64,000 nt of DNA from Ectobacillus sp. JY-23 (GTDB taxonomy: Bacteria > Bacillota > Bacilli > Bacillales > Bacillaceae_G), in assembly GCF_023022965.1 (NCBI RefSeq), contig NZ_CP095462.1:2708001-2772000 (forward strand), given 5' to 3'. Both the position numbers and the translations under genes were made by a program. The notes beneath the pieces are model-generated. The model searched no databases and was not told the DNA's origin. It worked only from the letters and a program-made list of their open reading frames with translations. This document shows positions 26,256-35,995 of this stretch, piece by piece. Each line of letters opens with the position of its first letter. The stretch's first letter is position 1.

Positions 26256-26549
26256 ATGATGTCAAGAATTTCGGTCGAAAATGTAAAGCATGTTGCACAT
26301 TTGGCTCGATTGGCCATTACGGAAGAAGAAGCGGAAAAGTTTTCGAAGCAACTGGATGCAATCATTACATTTGCGGAGCAATTAAACGAGTTGGATACAA
26401 CAAACGTAAAGCCAACCTCGCATGTGTTAGAAATGAAAAATGTGATGCGTGAAGACGTTGCAAAACCAGGTTTACCTGTTGAAGATGTGCTGAAAAATGC
26501 TCCGGACCATAAAGAGAATCAAATACGCGTCCCGGCAATTTTAGAATAG
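26256..26549 (+). CDS. gatC: GatC, Asp-tRNA(Asn)/Glu-tRNA(Gln) amidotransferase subunit C
   Basis: This 97-aa subunit wraps GatA and GatB in the enzyme that converts Glu-tRNA(Gln) to Gln-tRNA(Gln). The sequence [27 protein letters not shown] is diagnostic. GGAGG lies 7 nt before ATG 26256; the next codon is also ATG (26259) and is the start used by close relatives. It is followed by gatA after 12 bp. Confidence 0.96.
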   Translation: MMSRISVENVKHVAHLARLAITEEEAEKFSKQLDAIITFAEQLNELDTTNVKPTSHVLEMKNVMREDVAKPGLPVEDVLKNAPDHKENQIRVPAILE

Positions 26550-26561
26550 GGGGAAACATAG

Positions 26562-28022
26562 ATGGCTTTGTTTGAGCATTCTGTATCGCAATTACATAAG
26601 AAATTACAAGATAGAGAAATCTCTGTTACGGATTTAGTAGAAGAATCATATAAAAGAATCGCTGCAGTGGAGCAGAAGGTCCAAGCATTCCTGACACTTG
26701 ATGAAGAAGGAGCACGCCAAAAAGCGATTGCCCTTGATCAGAAACTAAGTAGTGGAGAAGAAACCGGTTTGTTATTTGGTTTACCGATTGGTCTAAAGGA
26801 CAATATTGTTACGAAGGGGCTTCGTACAACCTGTGCTAGCAAGATACTAGCAAATTTTGATCCAATTTATGATGCGACAGTTGTGCAAAAGCTGCATACA
26901 GCAGAAACTGTAACAATTGGAAAGCTGAATATGGACGAGTTTGCAATGGGTTCATCAAATGAAAACTCTGGTTTTCATCCGACGAAGAACCCCTGGAATA
27001 TTGAATACGTACCAGGTGGCTCCAGTGGTGGTTCCGCTGCCGCAGTAGCCGCAGGTGAAGTGTTGTTTTCTCTTGGTTCTGATACAGGCGGATCCATTCG
27101 TCAGCCCGCCGCTTATTGTGGTGTTGTCGGCTTAAAGCCAACGTACGGTCGTATCTCCCGCTTCGGTCTTGTAGCGTTCGCTTCTTCGTTAGACCAAATT
27201 GGTCCTATCACAAGAAGCGTAGAAGATAACGCATATTTGTTACAAGCTATTTCAGGTCATGATGAGATGGATGCCACATCTGCAAATGTAGCAACAGCAG
27301 ACTATGTGGCTGCTTTAACAGGAGATGTAAAGGGATTACGCATCGCTGTTCCGAAGGAGTACCTAGGAGAAGGTGTTAGCGAGGAAGTACGTCAATCTGT
27401 TTTACAAGCACTGCAGGTGTTAGAGAGCCTTGGTGCTACTTGGGAGGAAGTATCACTTCCGCATTCGAAGTATGCACTGGCAACGTATTATTTGCTATCT
27501 TCTTCAGAGGCATCTGCAAACTTAGCACGCTTTGACGGGGTTCGTTATGGCATGCGCTCTGATAATGCCTCTAGCCTGATTGAATTGTATAAGCAAACGC
27601 GTAGCGAAGGATTTGGAGATGAGGTAAAGCGCCGTATTATGCTAGGCACTTTCGCCTTAAGCTCAGGATATTACGACGCATATTATAAAAAAGCACAACA
27701 AGTACGTACGTTAATTAAGCAAGACTTTGAGAATGTATTTTCAAACTATGATGTGATTATTGGACCGACAACACCAACGCCTGCTTTTAAAGTAGGGGAA
27801 AAGGTAAACGATCCATTAACTATGTACGCAAATGATATTTTAACGATTCCGGTAAACCTTGCTGGTGTGCCTGCTATTTCTGTACCTTGCGGATTTGGTG
27901 CAAATGGTATGCCGCTTGGCTTACAAATTATTGGCAAGCATTTCGATGAGACAACGGTATATCGTACAGCTCATGCATTCGAGCAAGCAACAGAACATCA
28001 TAAAAAAAGGCCACAATTGTAA
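26562..28022 (+). CDS. gatA: GatA, amidotransferase subunit A
   Basis: This 486-aa amidase-signature protein hydrolyses glutamine and passes ammonia to GatB. The Ser-cisSer-Lys triad is visible: Lys in [11 protein letters not shown] and the serines in [16 protein letters not shown] and [12 protein letters not shown]. It sits in the gatCAB operon, 14 bp before gatB. Length is typical. Confidence 0.97.
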   Translation: MALFEHSVSQLHKKLQDREISVTDLVEESYKRIAAVEQKVQAFLTLDEEGARQKAIALDQKLSSGEETGLLFGLPIGLKDNIVTKGLRTTCASKILANFDPIYDATVVQKLHTAETVTIGKLNMDEFAMGSSNENSGFHPTKNPWNIEYVPGGSSGGSAAAVAAGEVLFSLGSDTGGSIRQPAAYCGVVGLKPTYGRISRFGLVAFASSLDQIGPITRSVEDNAYLLQAISGHDEMDATSANVATADYVAALTGDVKGLRIAVPKEYLGEGVSEEVRQSVLQALQVLESLGATWEEVSLPHSKYALATYYLLSSSEASANLARFDGVRYGMRSDNASSLIELYKQTRSEGFGDEVKRRIMLGTFALSSGYYDAYYKKAQQVRTLIKQDFENVFSNYDVIIGPTTPTPAFKVGEKVNDPLTMYANDILTIPVNLAGVPAISVPCGFGANGMPLGLQIIGKHFDETTVYRTAHAFEQATEHHKKRPQL

Positions 28023-28036
28023 GGAGGGGAAAGATA

Positions 28037-29467
28037 ATGAACTTTGAAACAATCATTGGTTTAGAAGTACACGTGGAATTAAAAACAAAATCAAAAATCT
28101 TTTCCGCCAGCCCGAATGCATTTGGAGCACCACCAAACACGCAAACAAGTGTAATTGAGCTGGGTTATCCGGGGGTGCTGCCTGTTTTAAATAAAGAAGC
28201 TGTTGAATTTGCGATGAAAGCTGCTATGGCTCTAAATTGCGAGGTTGCAACAGAGACAAAGTTTGACCGTAAAAACTATTTCTATCCAGATAACCCAAAG
28301 GCATATCAAATTTCTCAATACGATAAGCCAATTGGCGAAAACGGCTGGATTGATATCGAAGTCGATGGTGTCAAAAAGCGAATCGGTATTACACGTATTC
28401 ATCTAGAAGAGGATGCGGGCAAGCTTACACATACGGGTGACGGCTATTCACTTGTTGATTTCAATAGACAAGGAACACCTCTTGTAGAGATTGTTTCTGA
28501 ACCGGATATTCGCACCCCGCAAGAAGCGTATGCATACTTAGAAAAGTTAAAATCCATCATTCAATATACAGGGGTTTCTGACTGTAAAATGGAAGAGGGC
28601 TCGCTGCGCTGTGATGCTAATATCTCATTGCGCCCAGTTGGACAAGAGAAATTTGGTACAAAAACAGAATTGAAAAACCTAAACTCCTTCGCCTTTGTAC
28701 AAAAAGGATTAGAATATGAAGAAAAACGCCAGGAGCAAATTTTACGTGCCGGCGGTGTTATTGAGCAGGAGACACGTCGTTACGATGAAGCAACCAAAAC
28801 AACTATTTTAATGCGTGTGAAGGAAGGTTCCGATGATTATCGTTACTTCCCAGAGCCGGATTTGGTTGAATTATATATCGACGATGCTTGGAAAGAGCGT
28901 GTTCGCGCTGAAATTCCTGAGCTTCCAGATGCGCGTCAAAAGCGTTATGTAGAAGAATGGGGGCTGCCAGGTTATGATGCAGGTGTATTAACAGCAACAA
29001 AAGAAATGGCAGATTTCTTTGAAGCGACAGTTGCAGGCGGAGCGGATGCAAAGCTTGCTTCCAACTGGCTGATGGGAGAGGTGTCAGCTTACCTCAATAA
29101 GCAGCAAAAAGAACTCAAGGATATCGCCCTGACTCCTGCAAGCCTAGCAAATTTAATTACTTTAATTGAAAAGGGTACAATCTCTTCTAAGATTGCCAAG
29201 CAAGTGTTTGCGGAGCTGGTTGAAAAAGGCGGAGATCCGGAAGCGATTATTAAATCAAAAGGACTTGTTCAAATTTCAGATGAAGGCACACTGCGAGCCA
29301 TGATTACAGAAGTGCTGGATAAAAACCCACAATCCATTGAAGACTATAAGAATGGAAAAGAAAAAGCGATTGGCTTCTTGGTTGGACAAATTATGAAGCT
29401 TACAAAGGGACAGGCAAACCCGCCTCTGGTAAACAAGCTTTTGTTGGAAGAGATAAATAAGCGATAA
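28037..29467 (+). CDS. gatB: GatB, amidotransferase subunit B
   Basis: This 476-aa subunit binds tRNA and activates the misacylated glutamate or aspartate with ATP. The N-terminal cradle domain ([15 protein letters not shown]-type start, [38 protein letters not shown]) is clear, and the C-terminal helical/YqeY domain ends [29 protein letters not shown] precedes the ATG. It is the last gene of the operon before a terminator. Confidence 0.97.
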   Translation: MNFETIIGLEVHVELKTKSKIFSASPNAFGAPPNTQTSVIELGYPGVLPVLNKEAVEFAMKAAMALNCEVATETKFDRKNYFYPDNPKAYQISQYDKPIGENGWIDIEVDGVKKRIGITRIHLEEDAGKLTHTGDGYSLVDFNRQGTPLVEIVSEPDIRTPQEAYAYLEKLKSIIQYTGVSDCKMEEGSLRCDANISLRPVGQEKFGTKTELKNLNSFAFVQKGLEYEEKRQEQILRAGGVIEQETRRYDEATKTTILMRVKEGSDDYRYFPEPDLVELYIDDAWKERVRAEIPELPDARQKRYVEEWGLPGYDAGVLTATKEMADFFEATVAGGADAKLASNWLMGEVSAYLNKQQKELKDIALTPASLANLITLIEKGTISSKIAKQVFAELVEKGGDPEAIIKSKGLVQISDEGTLRAMITEVLDKNPQSIEDYKNGKEKAIGFLVGQIMKLTKGQANPPLVNKLLLEEINKR

Positions 29468-29564
29468 GGTAATTTGTAAATAGGAATAAAGCCTTCCTTT
29501 TTATCAAAGCTTATGTTATCAGAGAAGTGCCCAATCAGCTTTACAGAAAATAATATATCGTTGT

Positions 29565-29602
29565 AAAAGAGGTGTCCTTATCACTTGGGGGCCCCTTTTT
29601 TC
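29565..29602 (+). terminator. Likely terminator of gatCAB
   Basis: AAAAGAGGTGTCC (29565-29577) pairs with GGGGGCCCCTTTTTT, with one mismatch and G-U pairs. The 3' arm ends in a T-run. It lies about 100 bp after gatB. Confidence 0.6.
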
Positions 29603-29669
29603 TGTTTAGCTCCGTGTTAATAGTTAGAAAAAATGAATTGTAACAGAGCTTTTCATAGAGGTAGGTGTT

Positions 29670-29687
29670 TAAACAAACGTTTGTTTA
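29670..29687. promoter_or_regulatory. Perfect 18-bp palindrome, TetR-type operator candidate
   Basis: TAAACAAACGTTTGTTTA is a perfect inverted repeat upstream of dgkB. The size and AAACRAACG-like half-sites suit a TetR-family repressor, but no such gene is in this window. Confidence 0.5.
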
Positions 29688-29750
29688 CTTATACTATACA
29701 GATGAGCATAAGCGTTCACCAAATTGTGCGATAGCATTCTTATGCTCGTG

Positions 29751-29780
29751 TTGGCTGTTTGTTCATAAAAATGGTAAAAT
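29751..29780 (+). promoter_or_regulatory. Predicted sigma-A promoter of dgkB
   Basis: TTGGCT (29751) and TAAAAT (29775) are separated by 18 bp, 60 bp before dgkB. A 9-bp inverted repeat (GAGCATAAG 29704-29712, CTTATGCTC 29739-29747) lies just upstream. Confidence 0.5.
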
Positions 29781-29839
29781 ATATGATGGTGTACATAGAA
29801 TAAAAAGAAATTTTATCTACTGTTGAGGATGGATAGGAT

Positions 29840-30736
29840 ATGAAACGAGCAAGAATTATATATAACCCAACTTCTGGACGTGAGATTTTTAAAAAGAATT
29901 TACCAGAAGTACTTGAAAAATTAGAAAAATCCGGCTACGAAACATCTTGTCATGCGACAACCTGTGAAGGCGATGCTACAAGAGCTGCAGCAATAGCGGC
30001 GCAGCGCGGTTTTGATTTAGTCATTGCAGCAGGTGGAGATGGTACATTAAATGAAGTAGTGAATGGGTTGGTAGGACAAGAGCATCGTCCGAAATTTGGT
30101 ATTATTCCGGTCGGTACAACCAATGATTTTGCCCGTGCAATTGGTGTACCACGTACCATTGAAGAGGCTGTTGATATTATTTGTGAGGGACATTCCGTAC
30201 CGCTTGATATCGGTAGAGCAGGGGATAAATACTTCATTAATATTGCAGGTGGCGGTCGTATTACTGAACTAACATTTGAGGTGCCAAGTAAGCTGAAAAC
30301 CGTTTTAGGGCAACTCGCCTATTATTTAAAAGGCATTGAGATGCTACCTTCTCTTCACCCTACCTATGTGGAAATTGAGTACGACGGCAAGCTGTTGCAA
30401 GAAGAGATTACCCTCTTCCTGATTACAAATACAAGATCTGTAGGTGGATTTGAAAAGGTAGCGCCATATGCATCTATTAATGATGGCTTATTTGATTTGC
30501 TTGTATTGAAAAAGGGGTCTGTAGCGGACTTAATTAAAGCTGCATCACAAGCGCTGCGAGGAGAACATATCAACAACCCACGTATTTTATATACACAGGC
30601 GAACCGCATCAAGGTTACAACACCTGAGAAGTTAATGATTAATCTTGACGGTGAGTACGGCGGAGATGCACCAATGGAATTTGAAAATATGTATCATTAT
30701 TTGGAGCTGTTTGTTCCAAAAACAAGAGCAGAGTAA
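29840..30736 (+). CDS. dgkB: DgkB, soluble diacylglycerol kinase
   Basis: This 298-aa kinase returns diacylglycerol, a by-product of lipoteichoic acid synthesis, to phosphatidic acid. The catalytic nucleotide loop AAGGDGTLNEVVNGL and the following GIIPVGTTNDFARAIG are the family signature, and the C-terminal half forms the beta-sandwich domain. The gene starts at ATG after AGGATGGATAGG and ends in a bidirectional terminator. In B. subtilis dgkB is next to rlmCD (yefA), as nearly here. Confidence 0.95.
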   Translation: MKRARIIYNPTSGREIFKKNLPEVLEKLEKSGYETSCHATTCEGDATRAAAIAAQRGFDLVIAAGGDGTLNEVVNGLVGQEHRPKFGIIPVGTTNDFARAIGVPRTIEEAVDIICEGHSVPLDIGRAGDKYFINIAGGGRITELTFEVPSKLKTVLGQLAYYLKGIEMLPSLHPTYVEIEYDGKLLQEEITLFLITNTRSVGGFEKVAPYASINDGLFDLLVLKKGSVADLIKAASQALRGEHINNPRILYTQANRIKVTTPEKLMINLDGEYGGDAPMEFENMYHYLELFVPKTRAE

Positions 30737-30772
30737 AAAATAAACGAAGGCCTGTGCCTTCGTTTATTTTTT
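30735..30772. terminator. Bidirectional terminator between dgkB and the deacetylase gene
   Basis: A perfect 17-bp stem (30735-30751 with 30756-30772) with a 4-nt loop has A-run and T-run ends. It overlaps both flanking stop codons. Confidence 0.92.
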
Positions 30773-31499
30773 ATTGTAAAAGCTGTTTGAATTCTTCCAA
30801 CGTCGTATCGTATTTTACAAATTGCCGGGGGAGCTTGTAGCGCTCGTTACTTACACCAGTTTCCTTGAAAAGACCTGCTCGTACCGTAACTGCAAACTGA
30901 TAATATTTCTTTGTTTCTTCAATAACTGTATCGTTAAAAAAACCGTATGGATAAGCAAAAGCGATAACCGGTTTTTCTGTGATTTCTTCAATTATTTCCT
31001 TTGCGGTTTTCAGCTCATATTCATAATTAGAAACCTTCGTTAAATCAGGGTGGAACATGGTGTGTGATTGAATGGAGAACAAACCGGAGTTTGACATAAG
31101 ACGTAAATCTTCTTTTGAAAGTCGCTTTGGCCTTCCGATAAAGCCTGCAGCTACGAAAATAGTGGCAGTGGGTTGGAAGTTAGCATCCTTGACTTTTTGT
31201 AGAATGCGAAAGGCATTCATATTGTTTTTGTATCCATCGTCCAACGTAATAAAAATAGGTTTTTTTACATGAGTAATCTCGTTCCAACGTTCAAATGTCA
31301 AAAGTGTATAGCCATTCTCTTTTAAGTAATGTAATTGAGCTTCAAAATTTTGTGGAGATACATACAAGTCGCGTAGACCGCTTCCGGTAAACTTTTCAAT
31401 ACTGTGATACATCAGAATGGGAACAGATTTCCCCGCCCCTTGCACAACCGATAAAGGTATATGAAAAAGTAAAATCATGAATATACATATCCATCTCAT
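30771..31499 (-). CDS. Secreted polysaccharide deacetylase
   Basis: This 242-aa protein has an N-terminal signal peptide (hydrophobic to about residue 22) and a NodB-homology carbohydrate esterase 4 domain. Motif 1 is TLDDGYKNN, where TFDDG is usual, with both aspartates kept. Motif 2 is SHTMFHPDL (HxxxH, zinc ligands) and motif 3 is FAYPYGFFND. N-deacetylation of peptidoglycan or another surface sugar is likely; the exact substrate is unknown. It is transcribed against dgkB and rlmCD, apparently as a single gene. Confidence 0.85.
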   Translation of the reverse strand: MRWICIFMILLFHIPLSVVQGAGKSVPILMYHSIEKFTGSGLRDLYVSPQNFEAQLHYLKENGYTLLTFERWNEITHVKKPIFITLDDGYKNNMNAFRILQKVKDANFQPTATIFVAAGFIGRPKRLSKEDLRLMSNSGLFSIQSHTMFHPDLTKVSNYEYELKTAKEIIEEITEKPVIAFAYPYGFFNDTVIEETKKYYQFAVTVRAGLFKETGVSNERYKLPRQFVKYDTTLEEFKQLLQ

Positions 31500-31647
31500 C
31501 GCACCTCCTCCTTTCGTATATAGTGTACCGCTTTAGCTATTTTTCTTGCACATTTTTGGTATAAGTGCACCAGCAATCGTAAATGGATAAAGGAAGGACA
31601 AATATGATACAATGATACGCAGTGAATTCAAAAAAAGAGGTCGAGAG

Positions 31648-33024
31648 ATGAGCGTAAAAATGACACCCCCTGTTGGGAAGAATGAATATATAGATGTAGT
31701 TTTTGAGGATTTAACACATGATGGTGCTGGTGTTGCAAAGGTGAATGGCTATCCGATTTTTGTAGCACAGGCGCTACCAGAAGAGCATGCGACAATCAAG
31801 ATTATTAAGGTAAAAAAGAATTTCGCGTTTGGCCGCTTGATTGAGCTGCATAAGAAAAGCCCCTATCGTCAGGAAGCTCCCTGCGCTGTGTATAAGCAAT
31901 GCGGCGGCTGTCAACTTCAGCATTTGAGCTACGAAGGTCAGCTAAAAGCAAAAGAAAAGCAAGTACGTGATGTGATGCGCCGTATTGGCGGCTTGGAAGA
32001 CGTGCCGATCCATCCGGTGTTAGGTATGGAAAAGCCCTGGGAGTATCGAAACAAGGCCCAGGTGCCAATTGGTGACAGAGAGGGCGGACTAGTTGCCGGT
32101 TTTTATCGCCAGGGTACACATGAGATTATTAACATGGAAAAGTGCTTAATTCAAATTGAAGAGAACGATATTTTGATTCAAGCGGTAAAGAGAATTTGCG
32201 AAAAGCATGGTGTACAAGCTTATCGTGAGGAGGAGCACACAGGTACGCTACGACATGTGATGGCGCGCTATGGACAAGTGACCGGTGAAATTATGCTTGT
32301 GTTTGTGACACGTACGGGAGATTTGCCGCAGCAGCAGCAAATCATCGACGAGATTGTCGTACAATTTCCAAATGTGAAATCCATCGTGCAGAATGTAAAT
32401 AAAAAGCGTACGAATGTTATTTTTGGTGATACAACGAAAGTATTGTACGGCTCAGAATATATTTATGATTGTATCGGTGATATTAAATTTGCAATTTCAG
32501 CCCGCTCCTTTTATCAGGTCAATCCAATACAAACAAAGGTATTATACGATAAGGCAATGGAGTATGCTGCACTTAGTGGGCAAGAAGAGGTAATTGATGC
32601 CTATTGTGGTATCGGAACCATTTCTCTTTTCTTAGCGCAGAAAGCCAAAACGGTGTACGGTGTTGAAATTGTTCCGGAAGCAATTGAAGATGCGAAGCGT
32701 AACGCTGCACTGAATGGAATGACAAATGTAGAGTTTGCGGTAGGAGAAGCGGAAACAGTAATTCCTAATTGGTATAAGCAAGGTATTCATGCCGATGTGA
32801 TGGTAGTTGATCCACCTCGTAAGGGCTGTGATGACTCGCTTTTGGAGACTATTATTGATATGAAGCCAAAGCGCGTTGTATACGTGTCTTGTAATCCTGC
32901 CACACTTGCTCGGGATCTACGCATCTTAGAGGATGGCGGCTTTAAAACGCGAGAGATTCAACCGGTTGATATGTTCCCGCAAACAATGCATTGTGAAGCG
33001 GTGGCGGTTTTAGAAAGTGTATGA
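31648..33024 (+). CDS. rlmCD: RlmCD, 23S rRNA (uracil-C5)-methyltransferase
   Basis: This 458-aa SAM-dependent methyltransferase of the TrmA/RumA family is the Bacillus YefA orthologue, which methylates U747 and U1939 of 23S rRNA. An N-terminal TRAM domain ([23 protein letters not shown]) is followed by the iron-sulfur motif [14 protein letters not shown]. The SAM site is [14 protein letters not shown] and the catalytic Cys is in [15 protein letters not shown] chose ATG 31648, preceded by AAGAGG, over ATG 31612 to match the ~459-aa family length. Confidence 0.92.
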   Translation: MSVKMTPPVGKNEYIDVVFEDLTHDGAGVAKVNGYPIFVAQALPEEHATIKIIKVKKNFAFGRLIELHKKSPYRQEAPCAVYKQCGGCQLQHLSYEGQLKAKEKQVRDVMRRIGGLEDVPIHPVLGMEKPWEYRNKAQVPIGDREGGLVAGFYRQGTHEIINMEKCLIQIEENDILIQAVKRICEKHGVQAYREEEHTGTLRHVMARYGQVTGEIMLVFVTRTGDLPQQQQIIDEIVVQFPNVKSIVQNVNKKRTNVIFGDTTKVLYGSEYIYDCIGDIKFAISARSFYQVNPIQTKVLYDKAMEYAALSGQEEVIDAYCGIGTISLFLAQKAKTVYGVEIVPEAIEDAKRNAALNGMTNVEFAVGEAETVIPNWYKQGIHADVMVVDPPRKGCDDSLLETIIDMKPKRVVYVSCNPATLARDLRILEDGGFKTREIQPVDMFPQTMHCEAVAVLESV

Positions 33025-33026
33025 GG

Positions 33027-33067
33027 AAAAGGTCTATTTAGGATTCAAACCTAAATAGACCTTTTTT
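33027..33067 (+). terminator. Rho-independent terminator of rlmCD
   Basis: A perfect stem of at least 15 bp (33028-33042 with 33050-33064) with a 7-nt loop and T-run begins 3 nt after the stop codon. Confidence 0.92.
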
Positions 33068-33072
33068 ATGAA

Positions 33073-33246
33073 TAGGCTGTTTTAAAGCCTAATGTTGATC
33101 ATTTGCACTGATTGATTGGAGTGAAGAGGGTGAGACTCCTGCGGGAAAAGCGAGTCAAAGGGAAACCCCGCAGGCGCATAGTGCTGAGGAGGCTCCCTGA
33201 CCGCCCGTGGAATAACGGAAATCAACAACGAACTTTAACAGACCCT
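33073..33246 (+). repeat. Dispersed Bacillaceae intergenic repeat, copy 2 (fullest copy)
   Basis: This copy contains TTTAAAGCCTAATGTTGATC, GATTGATTGGAGTG, GAGACTCCTGCGGGAAAAGC, GAGGAGGCTCCCTGACCG, CCGTGGAATAACGGAAATC and AACAACGAACTTTAACAGA in that order. CTCCTGCGGG and CCCCGCAGGCG, and GGAGGCTCC, give internal pairing. It fills most of the 341-bp gap before 33366. Confidence 0.85.
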
Positions 33247-33365
33247 ATGAATAAATTATCTTATTTTTAAAATTATTATATACAAAAATAATGTTTTTAT
33301 AATAGAATCTTCTTATGTGAAGTTATCCTATTCGCAATGTGAACGTGTAAAGAAGGAGTAAGAAA

Positions 33366-35723
33366 ATGACTGGGTTCTACATGTTAGGTGTTTATTTGCT
33401 TTCCATTACAAGTTGTTTTGTTATTATTAAGCTACGAATGAATTATGAAAACAAACGAGAAAAAAATAAAGCGATATGGGGGCCAGTATTATTAACCCTC
33501 CTTTTTTGGTGCATTCATATATTAACCGTCTTATCGCTCGGATTACCTCTTTCTGTAAATCCTATCACGTATTTTGTCATTAGCTTAGTTATGGGCGGAT
33601 TTATGGTATGGGTTGTTTTACATTTGGCCTATAGTATGTTTTTAACTCATGTTCGATTTCTTACGGCCGTTCTTGCTGTATCCACATATATGTTTGTAAG
33701 TCATTATGTTACCTCTTTATTTGTATATGAAACGTTTGTTGATATTAAGCCATTGCAGCTGATGATGGCATTCACATTAACATTAGCCTATATTTATGCC
33801 GGGCTTCGTTATTTAATTGAATTGGGGCGCTCTGCATCGTTAAAAAATATATATATTTGGAAAGTGTCAGGTTCACTACTAGGTGGTATTGTCATGGCGG
33901 GTATTCCTTATGTGACATTTTTAGCAATTATAGAAACGGAAGAACCGTTTATCGGCTTGCGGGAAGCAAGCTTTATACCTTATTACATACAGATTGTGTT
34001 CGTATTCTTATTGAATCTTGTTCCTGACTTAATGAGAGAAGAGACTGTGAGAGAGCAAGAGACACGAATTACAGATAATCAAAATAATCAACAACTGTTG
34101 TTTGATAACCATCCAGAGCCAGTATTTGTATTGAGTAGAGATGGTATATTTGAACAAGTGAACGAAGCTTTTGAACAATTTACGAGGCGACCTAAACAGA
34201 AGATTATAGGTAGTCACTTTGGAAACTTTATATGCGGGGAAGTAAAGCAGCAATTTGAACAGCTGTTTAAGAGTACAATAGAAGGTGGTGCTCATCATAA
34301 AGAGCTGCAAATTGAAAGGCAGGATACTTACAAGTTAGATGTATTGGTTACGACGATTCCTGTAGTTGTAGAAGGTAAAACAACAGGGGTATATGGCATT
34401 GTAAAAGATGTGACAGAAGCCAAAAAGGTCGAAGCAACCTTTCAAAGGTATGCCTATCAGGACGAACTAACATTGCTTCCCAATCGCCGCTCTTTTCTAA
34501 ACAAGCTACGAAACTTAGAAGAAAGTACGGCTCCATATGCCATCATGTTTATTGATATGGATAGCTTCAAAAAATTGAATGACTTGTTTGGACATTCATT
34601 TGGTGATCAAATTATTCAAGCTTTTGCCGGACGTATAGCTAAACTTTTACAAGGTAAACATGTATTTTCACGTATTGCCGGAGATGAATTTACAGTATTG
34701 ATACAAGAAGGGCTAGAAGAAGAATTATTATGTCAGTTAGCACAAGACATTATTAATTCCACGAAAGAGCCATTTTATTTAGCGGGTAAAGAATGCTATG
34801 TAACAGCAAGTATCGGCATAGCGATGTATCCAAAGCATGCAGGTGCAGCATCCATAGTGATGAAGTATGCCGATGCGGCTATGTATCATGCGAAAAAGAA
34901 GGGGCGTAATAACTTCCAAATTTATAATGAAACTATCCGTGAAAATACAGAAATGCAGTTAACGCTGGAAAATGATTTACGAAGAGCAATCAGCCTTGGA
35001 GAACTTACACTGCACTACCAGCCTAAATTACATGCATTATCAAATGAAGTGATTGGTTTGGAAGCATTGGTACGCTGGAAGCATCCTAGTCTCGGTATGA
35101 TTGCGCCAGGAAAGTTTATTTCGATAGCTGAAGAAACAGGTCTTATTGTAGCGCTGGAGCGCTGGGTCATGAAGGAGGTTTGCCGTCAAATTATCCGATT
35201 TGAACAAGAGGGTGTTGTGCCGCCACGCATTGCCTTTAATTTATCCACTCGTCATATCTGCCAAGAAGATATTGTATTATTTATCCAAGAGTTATTAGAG
35301 CAAACATGGGTTAACCCTAACTTATTAGAAATCGAAATTACGGAAAGTTTGTTTATGGAAAATACAAATCAAGCAATTGAAAAGTTACAAGTATTGAAAG
35401 ACATGGGCATTCGTATTAGCATGGATGACTTTGGCACTGGATTCAGTTCGTTAAGTTATTTGAAGTCTTTACCTCTAAACTGCATGAAAATTGATCAGTC
35501 CTTTGTTCGCGATGTAACAAGTGATGAGAATAGTAAAGCGATTGTTGCGATGATTATTTCTATGGCAAACTTATTGCAATTTGATGTAGTAGCAGAAGGG
35601 GTTGAAACACAGGAGCAATTGGAGTGCTTAATTAATCTTCATTGTCATCAAGTGCAAGGATATTATTTTAGTAAACCGTTACCTGTAGATGAAGTACAGC
35701 TATTTTTACGAAAAGCATCGTAG
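33366..35723 (+). CDS. Membrane PAS-GGDEF-EAL protein with MHYT-like sensor (YkoW-type)
   Basis: This 785-aa c-di-GMP enzyme has seven predicted membrane helices in residues 1-225, a PAS domain (about 240-355), a GGDEF domain and a C-terminal EAL domain. The cyclase signature is AGDEF at 438-442, a variant. The phosphodiesterase motifs look intact: EAL at 566-568, NLSTRH, EIEITES, DDFGTG, KIDQSFV and EGVET. The seven-helix region has IHILTV, SHYVTS and IPYVTF where MHYT domains carry Met-His-Tyr-Thr motifs, so it looks like a degenerate MHYT sensor of the B. subtilis YkoW architecture. Net c-di-GMP breakdown is the simplest guess. AAGGAG precedes the ATG. Confidence 0.88.
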   Translation: MTGFYMLGVYLLSITSCFVIIKLRMNYENKREKNKAIWGPVLLTLLFWCIHILTVLSLGLPLSVNPITYFVISLVMGGFMVWVVLHLAYSMFLTHVRFLTAVLAVSTYMFVSHYVTSLFVYETFVDIKPLQLMMAFTLTLAYIYAGLRYLIELGRSASLKNIYIWKVSGSLLGGIVMAGIPYVTFLAIIETEEPFIGLREASFIPYYIQIVFVFLLNLVPDLMREETVREQETRITDNQNNQQLLFDNHPEPVFVLSRDGIFEQVNEAFEQFTRRPKQKIIGSHFGNFICGEVKQQFEQLFKSTIEGGAHHKELQIERQDTYKLDVLVTTIPVVVEGKTTGVYGIVKDVTEAKKVEATFQRYAYQDELTLLPNRRSFLNKLRNLEESTAPYAIMFIDMDSFKKLNDLFGHSFGDQIIQAFAGRIAKLLQGKHVFSRIAGDEFTVLIQEGLEEELLCQLAQDIINSTKEPFYLAGKECYVTASIGIAMYPKHAGAASIVMKYADAAMYHAKKKGRNNFQIYNETIRENTEMQLTLENDLRRAISLGELTLHYQPKLHALSNEVIGLEALVRWKHPSLGMIAPGKFISIAEETGLIVALERWVMKEVCRQIIRFEQEGVVPPRIAFNLSTRHICQEDIVLFIQELLEQTWVNPNLLEIEITESLFMENTNQAIEKLQVLKDMGIRISMDDFGTGFSSLSYLKSLPLNCMKIDQSFVRDVTSDENSKAIVAMIISMANLLQFDVVAEGVETQEQLECLINLHCHQVQGYYFSKPLPVDEVQLFLRKAS

Positions 35724-35730
35724 CTGAAAT

Positions 35731-35758
35731 AAAAAAGCACGGATCTCCGTGCTTTTTA
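35731..35758 (+). terminator. Terminator after the GGDEF-EAL gene
   Basis: AAAAAGCACGGA pairs perfectly with TCCGTGCTTTTT across a 2-nt centre, ending in a T-run 8 nt after the stop codon. Confidence 0.88.
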
Positions 35759-35764
35759 TTTCTA

Positions 35765-35886
35765 TTGGCTGTGTCAGAGTCTCATGTTAATCATTTGCAC
35801 TTGTTGATTGTGAGACTCCTGCAGGAAAAATGAATCAAAGGGAGACCCGTAACGGAAATCAACAACGAACTTTAACAGAGCCTTTC
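35765..35886 (+). repeat. Dispersed Bacillaceae intergenic repeat, copy 3
   Basis: It runs GGCTGTGTCAGAGTC, TTAATCATTTGCACTTGTTG, GTGAGACTCCTGCAGGAAAA, TCAAAGGGAGACCCG, GTAACGGAAATCAACAACGA and ACTTTAACAGAGCC. It is a shorter version of copy 2 that lacks the GGAGGCTCC part. Confidence 0.85.
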
Positions 35887-35995
35887 TATTAAAATTTCTT
35901 GTTGTTTTTTACTGCTGGGGACTCTTTTAGTCTTCTTCTCTCTACGCTAATGAATAAATAACGATAAGCTTTAACAAAGTCTACGAAGGCGTAAT

